DNA of 64,000 bases from Diplocarpon mali (Eukaryota > Ascomycota > Leotiomycetes > Helotiales > Drepanopezizaceae). Made by a program: the position numbers and the translations under genes. The stretch is taken from contig JAENRP010000130.1 in assembly GCA_024741835.1 (NCBI GenBank), positions 3,679 through 67,678 on the forward strand. Direction: 5' to 3'. Below are positions 46,215 through 57,173 of this stretch, in pieces. Numbering within the stretch: position 1 is the stretch's first letter; each line of letters starts with the position of its first letter. The notes under the pieces were generated by a model. The model worked only from the letters and a program-made list of their open reading frames with translations. It had not been told where the DNA came from and searched no databases.

Positions 46215-46282
46215 ACTCCTAGGCCCAGCCTATAAGTGACTTTAGCGTAGATCAATTCCACTCCTAGGCCTAGCCTACAAGT
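46215..46282 (+). repeat. Two 23-bp palindromic units, D2 RNase H-integrase linker
   Basis: Units at 46215-46237 and 46260-46282, 45 bp apart; same number and place as in D1. Confidence 0.85.
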
Positions 46283-47939
46283 AACAATTATACCTATTGT
46301 ACTAATAGAGGTACCTACCGACCTAATATCTAGGGTCGAGTATAATATAGCAAACTACTATATTATCGACAAGGTCATTTAAGCTAATAAGACCTCCCCT
46401 AAGCTATAGAAGTTCTAAAACGAGGCGTAAAGACATAGCCTCGATTATAAACTCAGCTAAGGCAAACTCTTCTTTTAATATAGACTCGTTATACTATCCT
46501 AACCTCCCGAACTGCGAATAGCCTTAATTCGTCATATATATAAGCAACCCTATATTATATATATAGGAATTGGAAAGACCAGACTTCTAGTAGGAAGAAA
46601 ATACTATTAGAAAAGCCTTAGTAGCGACATTAGTACTTATATTTAAAACTATTATTATTTAAGAATAAAAGCTTATTATAATAAAACCTTAGGTTTCTTA
46701 TAACCCTTGCCAATTCCCAAATAAGCATATTAACACTTGATTATAGATTTTATAAAGCTCTTATTTAACGAACTCAGCTATAACTTTGCACTAGTAATAA
46801 TAGACCAATTGTTAAAGAAGGCAGTATCGATCTTATGCTATAAGACAGTTAATATAAAAGGCCTTGCAGAGTTGTTTTTAATTCACTAGATATGCTATTT
46901 CAGCATACCTGACTTAATTCTATTAGATAGAGGCGCCTAATTCGTCTCTATCTTTTAAAAAGAACTCTATCAGATACTAGGTATAAAGGTTAAGCTAACT
47001 ATAGCCTATAACCCTAATATCGACAGCCAAACTAAGATTATAAACTAATACTTAAAATAACGCCTTAGACTATTCTACTTATACTATTAAAATAATTAGA
47101 GTCGTCTCTTGCCTTTAATAGATATTGCCCAATTAACCTTACCTTATAAATCCCTAAGGCAAATTTCCCCTTTCTAAGTACTAAATAGCTATAAAGCTCG
47201 CTCCTCTTAGAATTTAATTAACCTAGAGCCTTTATAGATAGCAACTAAGAGAGTAAATTGTAAAACGGCGCTCTATATAACTACTAGAGCTTAAAAAGTA
47301 GTTCAATTCGCTTAATTATCTCTTTAAGTATAATAAGGTAAAATAAAATAGCTTGCAGATCTCTATTGCTAGCTAGTTAATTGGACTATAGGAGATAATA
47401 TACTAATTAGTACTAAAAATTGGAAACTGGACCGGCTGAGCCGAAAGCTCTCCGATAAGTAGTACAGCTTAGTAAAAGTACTAGAAAAGCTAAGAGAAAG
47501 CTAGAAGCTACAATTGCCTGATTCGCTCTATTCGATCTACCCTATATTCCATTCCTACTTACTGCGAAAATACATTCCCAACCCTCTGCTAGGCCAAGCT
47601 TAAGAACCTCCTACTTTAATTAAAGTATTGCTAAAACAAAAGGAGTAGGAGATATAAGAAATAATTAGATCTTATATTCAAGCTAGAAAGCTTAAATATT
47701 AGATTAAGTGGAAAGGGGCTAATAAAGACCTCGAATAGTACTTATGCTCTAATGCTATAACGGCGCCGCATGCTATTCGAGATTTCCATCTAAAGAACCC
47801 TTAAGCTAAGGGGCTACTAAGGGCGCTATTAAGCTGGCTTAGGTCATATAACAATAGGGTTAACGATTATAAGGACCTAGAGGATAATACACCTATAGAT
47901 ACAACTGCGCAGGCGCAGTTTTTCAAAGGGGAGAGGTAG

Positions 47940-48434
47940 TATTACGGCCGCATTATATGCACTACATTATATGCATAGTTATATATAGGTATATCACGTA
48001 TCGAAGTCAGGTGTACGCTAAGGTAGCGAGGTAGCTGGATTACGTATACGCTAGTAAAGCACCTGTACTTATTCTAGAGGAGCTCTACTAGAGACTCTCT
48101 CTTCTTCTTCATCTTTTCTTCTCCATTATATAGCGTACCTCTTAAGGTAATACAGTCAGCGTTCGATTCTCGACCCACTGTACGCTCCAGAGCAAGTCAC
48201 GTGCACGGTTGTGCACGGGTATATCACGTGTCGAAGTCAGGTGCACGCTAAGGTAGCGAGGTGGCTGGATCACGTGCACGCTAGTAAAGCACCTGTACTT
48301 ATTCTGGAGGAGCTCTACTAGAGACTCTCTCTTCTTCTTCATCTTTTCTTCTCTATTACATAGCGTACCTCTTGAGGTAATACAGTCAGCGTTCGATTCT
48401 CGACCCACTGTACGCTCCAGAGCAAGTCGTAACA
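47940..48434 (+). repeat. D2 3' LTR with 230-bp internal tandem duplication
   Basis: The first LTR copy runs to AGCAAGTC near 48197 and then jumps back to the CACGTGCACGG segment and repeats to the true end GTAACA at 48434. Length is 265 plus 230 bp. The second copy keeps CACGTG, GTGCAC and most CpA steps, while the start of the first is heavily mutated. The AGTAC duplication after it shows that both copies belong to one element. Confidence 0.85.
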
Positions 48435-48439
48435 AGTAC

Positions 48440-49805
48440 GCAATAATATACGTTTTTAAGGTCGAATTTAAGGAATAACTTATACGTAGGGTGGCCTAAG
48501 TAGTTATATAGCTTCGATAATAACTCTATATAGCAACCTGGCATTTGCTTTACTACGTTGCGGTAATTGAACGTAATTCGGGGTTTATCCTACGGCTAAG
48601 GGTCCTCTACTTTATCGACGACGACGGCTTGCGCGTTCCAGTTAGAAAGCCGTCTATTTGCTACTATCGTACGCTTATAGAAGCCGCAGCTCAATCCCTT
48701 ATTAATATATTATTATAGCTAGTATTCCTTCGCAGCTGGCCAGCGCTTTTATCAGGCTATTGAATATAGTTTAATACCTTCTTTTAAGCGAACTTTATAA
48801 GTATATAAGTCAGTTAGCAGCAGGTTCTACAGCTCTTTCGCATCTAGGTCCTAATATATATATAGTAGCCTTTTTATTCGGTTCTACTATCTATTGGTTA
48901 AATTTCCTATTTTAGTTCTAAGGGTTTAGAACCATTTATTAATAATTAGGTCTAATTCATTTAAGAGCGTTCGTTAGTATAGGCGTCGATGGGTTAGGTA
49001 TAGGATTATCATTTAGTTTAGACGTAGTCCTATCTTACTACCCAACTCCCTATAGTATAACGACTCCCTTAAGTCGATTACTATTTTAGAATCTCCTTTT
49101 TATATATTCAATCTGGTACTTAAGCTAAGTAGGCTATGGATTTATAGCTTAACCACATTTTCCTGGTCTTTCTTAATTAATTGTAGTATAATCGATTCTT
49201 TATAGTAGTATATTTCTTCAATCGTATCTTATAATACTTTAAATATTAGTCTTATTATTATAATCGGACTACTATTAGTGATTGCGGTACAACTACCTTA
49301 GGTAAGCTAGTTAATATCCCTTATACCACTATCTAGCGCATAGGTCGTTTATATGCTATTAATGCTTTTAATAACAATCTTAGGTCGATTATTTCCATCT
49401 AGTTTTCTAAGTTAGTAGATAAATCTATTTCTTTACTCTTACTAAAGCTAAAGCTAGTCTTTATCTTATCTTGTCTTTTAAACGTTCTAATAGGCGGTTT
49501 CTTCGGGGTTATTAACTCTAGGTTTAGGACTCTAGCTGAGTAAAGGAATAACTTATAGTATTTGAATAGTACGAACTTCAGGCCCTTAATAACTACTTTC
49601 TTCTTACCGTACGCTTAGTCGCCTATTATAGTTTGTAAATTGCGAATATCGATATTGCCGTCTACCTTCTATAGCTATAGCAAGCTAAGAAGTAGGTGAA
49701 GGTCGTCGCCGAAAGGTCGTACGAATGCCTTATCTTTACGCTATACTCTATGCGTTCCAACTTTAAACTCGACCTAGTATGTGAGTTCTGCCTCACCTTT
49801 ATTAG
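48440..49805 (-). pseudogene. Element F: N-terminal RT and protease region
   Basis: Minus strand. RT N-terminal part at about 48.45-48.68 kb (NWNAQAVVVDK; FNYRN-like and LGHPTYKLFLKF-like pieces), continuing across D2 to 41166. At about 49.4-49.8 kb lies a protease-like region (a T-H-R-V stretch, then RPFGDDLHLLLSLL). F is cut at 49805 by A3 and its 5' end is not in the window. Confidence 0.55.
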
Positions 49806-50112
49806 TATAACGGCTGCTCCTCCACTTAGTGCAATTACCTAGGAGTACGGCATTTTAAGGTTTTAGAATCGCGATTCGATATAGGGTTATTTCGAATCGA
49901 CCCCGAAGGTGCAAAAGGATATTCTTATATAATATTATATAAACGGGCAAAGAGCCTTAAGCTACTTATATATATAAGGGAGAAGGGCTCTCCTATAAGG
50001 AGGGTTCTTTAACTTCTTTATTTCTTTTATATTAGACCTATAGAATACGCCTTTTATACCACTTCTTACTACTATACTTGATCTTGCACTTCGGTAGTTC
50101 TATATCGTTATA
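49806..50112 (+). repeat. A3 5' LTR (307 bp)
   Basis: Reverse orientation relative to A1 LTRs. Starts TATAACGGCTG and ends GTTATA (RIP forms of TGTAACG and GTTACA). The self-priming site follows at 50115 as AAATGAAGAAGTT, one C-to-T change from A4. Confidence 0.88.
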
Positions 50113-50809
50113 TTAAATGAAGAAGTTCTTTTCTACTAAGGACGGCTTTTAATAATATCCTACCCCTTTTAAAAATCGATTTGCAGTTATATCGACTTTC
50201 GATAGAGTCAGGATCCTAAAGATCTCTTAAACAACTAAGAGCTTAAGTATAGCTTATTAACTAGTATAATCGAGGAACGCTTTTATTAGCCGGATTTTCT
50301 TAACCACTCCTTTTATAGAAGTACTATAGGCAGAAGTTAAAAGAGCATTATACTACTAGAACCCTTTTTCTATAGAACCCCTTTTTAACCAAATCACTAC
50401 CGAAACTAAGTTTGGTAAAATAAATTCCCTACTAGCTAGAAGTTAGTAAATACGGAATATATCTGGTTCGTTTAAGGAAGCAGCTTCCATAGGGAGTACC
50501 CCTACCCTAGCCCCTAAGGCCGGACCTTCCTCTGCCGCCAAGGGCAAAGGGCGATAATACTATAACTAAGCCAATTGAAATAACTGAGATTTTTCGAACC
50601 CAAACGTCTTATAAGGAATAGTCTTAGGTCTAAAGGAATCTTTATAATACTAAAATCAATCTAATCGATAATTGTAAAGCGAGATTAGTAGGATTGCTTA
50701 AGCTATCTTTAGCCTAAAGACTTTAGCTTATTAAAGCCAAAAGACGGCTTAGCGCGTATATTAGACTATTAAGTAGGAATCCACCTACCCTTAGCGAAGC
50801 AAGACCTAG

Positions 50810-51058
50810 TATAAGAGGAAGTAGGAACAACACCTAAGAATAGGCCTAAGGGAAGACCAAAGACAAAGAAGGAGGAAGCACTATAAGCGGGCTTTTTAAA
50901 GATAAGAACTAGGACAATTTACTAATTAAAGGTAGAATAGGTAATTAGCATTGCGCGCTATCTTTAAGTATAATAGTAGTCCTATATATACCCCTTTCTT
51001 AATCCTTATCTAATTATATGACCTATATTATAAGATCCTTTACTTCTAAGTCTTTATA
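50810..51058 (-). repeat. B2 3' LTR (249 bp)
   Basis: Pairs with 53536-53784 and with the split B1 LTR. Confidence 0.88.
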
Positions 51059-51223
51059 TATGCCTTAACTAACTTAAGTAGCGGCCTCTGCTATTATTAG
51101 TAAAGAATATAAGACTCTTGCAAGTCGAGAATACCAACTCCTATTTGTAAAAACAATAAGTATAAGTAAGGTTAGTACCTAAAGTCGTAAAGGTAAGGAG
51201 AAGAGAAAGGGTTTTTTTTTTTT

Positions 51224-51266
51224 NNNNNNNNNNNNNNNNNNNNNNNNNNNNNNNNNNNNNNNNNNN
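51224..51266. other. Assembly gap (43 N)
   Basis: Unknown bases directly after a T run and directly before a palindromic unit at 51270. Such a site is prone to assembly or polymerase failure. Any frame drawn across it is meaningless. Confidence 0.99.
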
Positions 51267-51269
51267 TTA

Positions 51270-52821
51270 ACTCGCGGGTTAGGCCTATAAGTGGATTTTA
51301 AAGAAATATATAAAGGGAGAGAGGGAAGGGGAGAGGTGCGGTAGTAAATGAATAAAAATGATAAAAACTCCTTTTCCTCCTTTAGTAATACGACTCCTAG
51401 GCTAGGCCTGCAAGTTAAAAGCTCAAAGTTATTAAAGCTATCAAATCGCAATTTTAAAGAAAATTCGAAGACAATTTTAAGTAATCCTAAGCATATATGC
51501 CTTAACTAACTTAAGAGGCGTCCTTATTAAAGAAAATCAGGCTTTATATAAAATTAAACTAATAATTTAGGAATTTCTTTAATATAGCTATATATAATTA
51601 TTAAGCCTTTCTAAGGTAATAACTCGCTTATTTAACCTAAAGGAAGCTAGATTTAAGTATTTAAAGTTCGTATATTGGTTTTTACCCTCTAAAGCCTATC
51701 GATTATTAAACTAAGAGGCGCGATAAGTTTCCTAAAGAAGGCCTTTAATTAAGGTTTCTAAACATTAGATATAGAGTTTAGAAAACTAGGCTTCGAGTTC
51801 TTTGATTTTTAAAGCAGATTTCACTCTTAAGCTAGAACTGCAAGTAAAGGGAATTACTACTGGATTTCTCTATGCCTCTTTAGTAACCTCTAGAGCCTTC
51901 GAATATTCTTATACTAAGCTTTTAAGATCTTTAGTAAAGGAGGAGGTAAGCTCTTTCTCCTTTTCTATTACCTCGATAGTCCTTTTGCTAAAGTCTGATT
52001 TTAAGGCGAAGATTAAGAAGTCTTCGAATTAAGCGTATATTATAAGATTACGCTTATTAATTCTAAAATGCTTAATAATCCTATTTCAAAGGCTAATAGG
52101 TAATTCAAATAAGAAAAGGCGTCCTCTTTCAACTTTATTAAGAATCTTCTAATTAATTAAGGTATTCGACACTTAAGTAAAGGTCCGATAGTAGTTTTTA
52201 AGTTCCTTAAGAGTATAAGTAATAAGAATAAACTCCTTTAGAAAGGCTAGAGTATTGCGAATCTACTATCTATTAAATTCTCGAAATTCAGATTTAAGAG
52301 CCTTAATAAGGAGTTCTTAAGATTTATAAAGCTTTTACTTAAGTAGAGATTTAATAATATCTTTATTAGTTTGGTCGCAGTAGTAAGGAAGTCGATTAAT
52401 TATCTTATTATATTTAATATTAAAATTATAATAAGTCTCTTTATATTATTTAAGGAAATTAATAATATTAACTCTAGTAAAATAAGAAGTACTAAAGGAA
52501 TTAAAGAAGGGAAAATGATTAATAATAGCTTTAAAGGCGGCTATTATCGCTTTATTCGTTTTAATAAGAGAGAAGCTAGGTCGAATATAAGGCTTAAGGT
52601 ATTCTAAAGAGTTTTCAAAATCTGAGTTAATCTTAAAGTAATTAAGATAGGCTTAAAAAGATTTAAGCAAAAGGTTAAAAGGAGGTTTAAAATTGATATT
52701 TTTAATATTTTCAAGTATTAATATTGAAAAAGCAGGTATAGTTATCAAAGGGGAAGGTAAAGAGCTTAAGTTATGTAAAATTGCATTTTTATATTCCTAC
52801 TCGCAGGCCTAGCCTAAGAGT
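51270..52821. repeat. Four dispersed 23-bp palindromic units in B2
   Basis: Units at 51270-51292 (ACTCGCGGGTT...CTATAAGT), 51393-51415 (ACTCCTAGGCT...CTGCAAGT), 51823-51845 (degenerate, inside an open frame at 51802-52032) and 52799-52821 (ACTCGCAGGCC...CTAAGAGT). Both orientations occur. Unlike those in D and E they are not in tandem. Confidence 0.8.
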
Positions 52822-53516
52822 GAAAATCCGGCTTCTATAGAAAGTTTATTTATACTTTGCTAAGACTTCTTTAATAAGTGTAAAGTAGCAAATAAGGGTA
52901 CTACAATTACTAGTAGTAAAAAAAGGTTTATTAAGTTAAAGACTAATTTCTAAGATAAAGTTTTTAAGAAAGATTCATCTTAGCTTCTAGGACAATTCCT
53001 ATTAGTTCTTAAAATTAATATATCCTAGGGATTATTTTTAAAGTAAAGAATAGAGTTTTATTAAGTAGAGGCGGCTAAAGTATCCGATTTAGCTTTTTAA
53101 GAAAACTAAAGAGATACTCCCAATTAGAGCTTTCGTTTAGTATTATATAAATACTCGAAACTGCTATTATTTAAAGTAGCTATTATAGCTAATTAAACTT
53201 CTTTATATTAGAAAGGCTAGAAACCCAACAATCGTACTAATAAGCTGACAATTTAAGCTTTTTAGATCAAAGGTAGGAGAGGCAGAATAGGGGCCGAAAT
53301 AGGAAAATCTAAGGTTATTAATAGTAAAGAGTGGCAATCGATAGTTCCAAATAACTAAATGATTATAAGGTCGATAATAGAGGAATAACAACCGATAGTT
53401 ATAAATAACTAAATGATTATTATTTTAAGAGGGGTTTTTAAAGGGTTGATCTCTTATCTACGAACTAAAAGAATTAAGAGGAGAAGTCGTATAAAGACGA
53501 AATCTCAAAGGAATTG

Positions 53517-53534
53517 TCCTTGCATAGGTCACCA
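53517..53534 (-). promoter_or_regulatory. B2 primer-binding site
   Basis: The minus strand reads TGGTGACCTATGCAAGGA next to the 5' LTR, the same 18-nt tRNA complement as in B1 with two RIP-type changes. Beyond 18 nt it no longer matches the tRNA, unlike B1. Confidence 0.65.
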
Positions 53535-53535
53535 A

Positions 53536-53784
53536 TATAAGAAGAAGCAGGAATAACACCTAAGAATAGGCCTAAGGGAAGAATAAAGACAAAGAGGGAG
53601 GAAGCACCATAAGCGGGCTCTCTAAAGACAAGAACTAAGACAATTCACTAATTAGGGGTAGAATAGGTAGTTGGCATTGCGCGCTGTCTTTAAGTACAAC
53701 AGTGGTCCTATATATACCCCTTTCTTGGTCCTTATCCAATCATATGACCTATATCACAAGATCCTCTACTTCTAGGTCTCTATA
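53536..53784 (-). repeat. B2 5' LTR (249 bp)
   Basis: Less mutated than the left copy. Contains ATCATATGAC and ends AGGTCTCTATA before the CTAG duplication. Confidence 0.88.
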
Positions 53785-56700
53785 CTAGGCTCCTTTAAAA
53801 GTCGATATAGATGCAAAATAGATAAAAATTCAACTAATCGAAAAGATCACCCCCTTTAATAATAGAACCTCCCTAATATATAAGCAATAGTTAGCTTTAA
53901 TCCAAGATCATTTATAAGTTAACGCCGACTTATATCCGAATAAGCGAGCTCGCCGAGCTCTTATTTAAAGATCTACTATAGGATAAGCCCAAATGTACCT
54001 CGAACCTTAATACCTTTTAAAAACCAACCCCTTTTGGAATTGCTAAGAAATGATAGAATTGCTAAGCAGTTAATTCTTAACTAACTAAGAGGTAGACCTA
54101 TTCCAATCTACTTTCTATTACCTTTATATAAGAGAAGCCGGTCACTTTAAAGAAACTTTCCTTTAGTTTTAAGCCTAATTCTAATTAACTACAATTTAAA
54201 GAGAGGTCTTAAGATTTGAGTAGTTCTTCTTTATATAAAATAAGATTACCCCTTAGCTTAAAGCTATATATGCATTAGTAAAGGCCTTTTAAGAGAAGGA
54301 CTATACTATTATAATTAACTAATTGAATACCCTTAATGCCGAACGCTAAAGTAACTAACTTCTTAACCCTTTAATTAGAAGTAAGGCAATCCTGGTATTA
54401 TATTAGAAGACATCTGGTTCGCTCTTTAATAAGACCGCTTATAGTCTAAGCGCCAGAAGTACCACTTAAGCTTCTAAGCTATTAGCCTTAAAGCCTACTA
54501 CCCCTTTTCGCCAAGATATACCAGCTAAGGCTAGTTCTCCTACTTTACCCCTTAAGCAAGCTACCTACTAGATCTATAGTAAAACTAATCACTATAAGAC
54601 TAAGTGCCCTTTTATAAATAAGATTAATACCTTAGAAGATATAAAGGAAGCTGATCTGACTTTAGACTTAATTAAAAATAGGATCGAAATAAAAGAAGAT
54701 TAAGAAAACGAAAAGGCTTAGGAAAAGACTCCTATTTAAGCTTACGAAAGTGCGACTTATTAAAGCTAGATCTTAACTCTTTAATAAAAGGGAAGCAATT
54801 CCTAACCTCTTATACTATTAGTATAAATAGACTTAGAGTATTATTATTAACTTTAGTAAATACTAGAGCCTTTAGTTACCTATTTTTAAATCGTTCCCTT
54901 TTTATATATCTTTCGAAAGCGACTGGCTTTAAAATTCTTCTTTTTTTAACCCTTATTCCTATCTGTAGATTTTAAAATACCATTTACGCATAAGCTACGC
55001 ATTATATACGCTTTCATTTAACAATTGATAAAAGGCGTGTTTACAACTGCCCTTAGGTTATTCTTAACCTTAGCTAGCGCGATACTATTATTAAAGTTAA
55101 ATGGATATATCAATTTCGACTTAAACTTAACCTAAAGGAAAACCGATTCATATAGCCTTTGTATTATCCCCTATCTCTCCGATTTATAAAGGAAATCCTT
55201 ATCCGTCTTTCCCCTTTTAAAGGACTTCGGATCCGATCCGATTATTAAGCTGATATCAATTGTAGAGAATATAAAATAGCTATAGATAAAGTGCAATAGA
55301 TTAATAAAAGATAGTCTTATATTAATTTAATAGTTTTAGCTAAGCGCAAGATCCCTATTACTATTATAAGGCTAGTACCTCTACTTATAACTAAGCTAGA
55401 TCTAGAAAAATAGTCTAATATAAATCGACTATATTATAACTCTATTTGCAAATGTTCTAAAGCTGCAGTTCCTATTTGCGAAATTAATACTAATGCCTTT
55501 TATTATAATATAAAGTGTAAGAAGATTAAGTTCTTTTAAATTAATATTTATAAAGTAGATAGGATTTTAAAGGAAAGATATAAGTCTAAGAATCCTAATA
55601 TTGAAAAGCTAATTAATAATCGACTTTTAAAATAGTACTAATCTCTAAGATAAGCCTTTTTAAAAAGGGATATAGATACCCTTCTTTCCTATTAGTATTA
55701 CAATTATAAGATATAGCTAAAAGGGCCTTTGCCTAACGCTTATTCGCCCTTCTACTATCAATCTACTAAGGAGCTTAAGGTTATAAAGGAGTACTTACTT
55801 GAGAATTTAGACAAAGGCTTTATTAAGACAAGTACTAGCCCTTTCGCTTCGCTAGTACTATTTATAAAGAAGGCCGATAGTAGCCTCTGATTTTATATAA
55901 ACTACCAGAAGCTAAACGCCTTAACTTAGAAAGACGCTTACCCAATTCTAAGGATAGACGAGCTTTTAAGGTGAGTATTTAAAGCTAAGATTTTTATAAA
56001 ATTGGATATTTGAGCCGCTTTTAATCGAATATAAATAGACCCTGAATTAGACGAATATACTACCTTTCGAATAAGGAATAGATCCTATAAATGCAAGGTT
56101 CTCCTATTCGGCCTTTATAATAGACTTAATACTTATTAGTAGTATATAAATAATATTCTTTTAAATTACTTAAATGATTTTTATATAGCTTATTTAAATA
56201 ATATTTTAATTTACTTTAAAAATATAAAAGAGCACTAGGATTATATTAAAAAGGTATTAAAACAACTCTTAAAGGCTAGCCTTTAAGTAGATATTAAAAA
56301 GTACGAGTCTTATATTACTTAAACTTAATATCTTAGATATATTCTAATAATAACTAGGATCAAACTAGACTTTGAAAAGGTTGAACTACTATGCAATTAA
56401 AAGTACTTAAAAACTATTATTAAAGTGAAGTCCTATCTAGGATTTTATAAGTTCTATTAATAATTTATTTACAACTTTAGGCTAATTGCCAAACCTCTTT
56501 CTATTCTAACTCAACTAATAGTACCTTAGGATTAGATAGAAAAGTACTAAATTGCTTTTAAAGAGCTTTATAAGCAGTTGCTCTTAATTTAGTAAATATA
56601 CTATTTTAACCTTAACTTACTTATAAAGCTGGAAACTAATACTTTTAATAATATTATCGCTAGAGTACTTTCTTAGTAATACTCCAATAAGTAATAGTAC

Positions 56701-57173
56701 CTAATTGGCTTTTATTCGCATATATTCTCTAGCTACGAACCTAATTAGGAAATATATAATAAGGAACTCTTTACTATTATTAAATCCTATTATAAATAGA
56801 GACCTAAGCTTATATCGCTTAAGGAATGAGTTAATATTTACTTAGATTACCGCTCCTTTAAGTACTTTATAACTACTAAGGTTTTAATTGTAAAATAGTG
56901 CTAATAGATAGAATTTCTATTTAACTTCAATTTTCGAATTGTATATACTCTTAGTAAAGACAATCGGAAGGCTAATATCCTTAGCTGCTAAGAGTAGGAT
57001 ATGCCGGTTTATAAATAAGCGAAGCTAGATAGCTGATCCTAGGTTTTAATTTCCCTTACTTAGCTAGACATTTGAATCAATACCGAACTAGCTGAAAAAT
57101 TTCTCGCCGAATCTGCTAAAGGCACACTTGCCCTAATATCAACTAATACCCTTAATTCGACTTTAAATCGACC
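53785..57173 (+). pseudogene. A3 gag-pol (part), RIP-inactivated
   Basis: Zinc knuckle near 54570-54620 (Cys-to-Tyr and Cys-to-Ser-like losses before H-Y-K-T-K-C). Protease near 54850, where D-T-G reads N-T-R. RT about 55.8-56.4 kb (FASLVLFIKKADSSL; N-N-I-L-I-Y form of the catalytic box). RNase H about 56.6-57.0 kb. Cut before integrase. All losses are G:C to A:T. Confidence 0.78.

Larger units (their letters stand above)
42294..47939 (+). pseudogene. D2 gag-pol, RIP-inactivated
   Basis: The start codon is ATA (ATG in D1). Zinc knuckle at about 43480-43530 has Cys-to-Tyr changes. Protease, RT (about 45.0-45.6 kb, Y-L-N-N-I-L-I-Y near 45315), RNase H, integrase and a chromodomain-like end (IKWKGANKDLE, AIRDFHLKN near 47.7-47.8 kb) follow as in D1. 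The frame ends at TAG 47937-47939 against the 3' LTR. Stops are of RIP type and mostly differ from those of D1, so the copies were mutated independently. Confidence 0.82.
41167..48434 (+). mobile_element. Element D2: Ty3/gypsy, collinear with D1, nested in F
   Basis: 7268 bp flanked by AGTAC. The 5' LTR is 265 bp (41167-41431). The 3' LTR is 495 bp (47940-48434) because 230 bp are tandemly duplicated. Internal order is as in D1 but uninterrupted, and it lacks the 194-bp insertion. D2 has three palindromic units in the PR-RT linker where D1 has two. Confidence 0.92.
50810..53784 (-). mobile_element. Element B2: 2.98-kb LTR element without recognisable pol, nested in A3
   Basis: LTRs of 249 bp at 50810-51058 and 53536-53784, flanked by CTAG (50806-50809 and 53785-53788; five bases would be CCTAG against ACTAG). 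The uninterrupted relative in A4 (about 58160 on) shows the empty site. The primer-binding site beside the right LTR sets minus orientation. The internal 2.48 kb has no RT, integrase or protease motif. It holds four palindromic 23-bp units, a repeated 24-bp segment (about 51056 and 51493) and a gap of unknown bases. It may be a non-autonomous derivative or a badly decayed element. Confidence 0.82.
49806..57173 (+). mobile_element. Element A3: Ty3/gypsy, plus strand, broken by B2 and A4
   Basis: 5' LTR 49806-50112 (307 bp). Internal sequence runs 50113-50809, is interrupted by B2, resumes at 53785 and stops at 57173 where the A4 5' LTR is inserted in pol just after RNase H (sequence equivalent to A1 at about 24.07 kb). 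The integrase end and 3' LTR should lie beyond the window. Confidence 0.82.

Noticed and set aside
48142..48435. 97-codon minus-strand frame
   Set aside because: It lies wholly within the duplicated D2 3' LTR and simply reads the repeat twice.
51179..51451. 90-codon minus-strand frame
   Set aside because: It runs across 43 unknown bases, so it is not a real frame.
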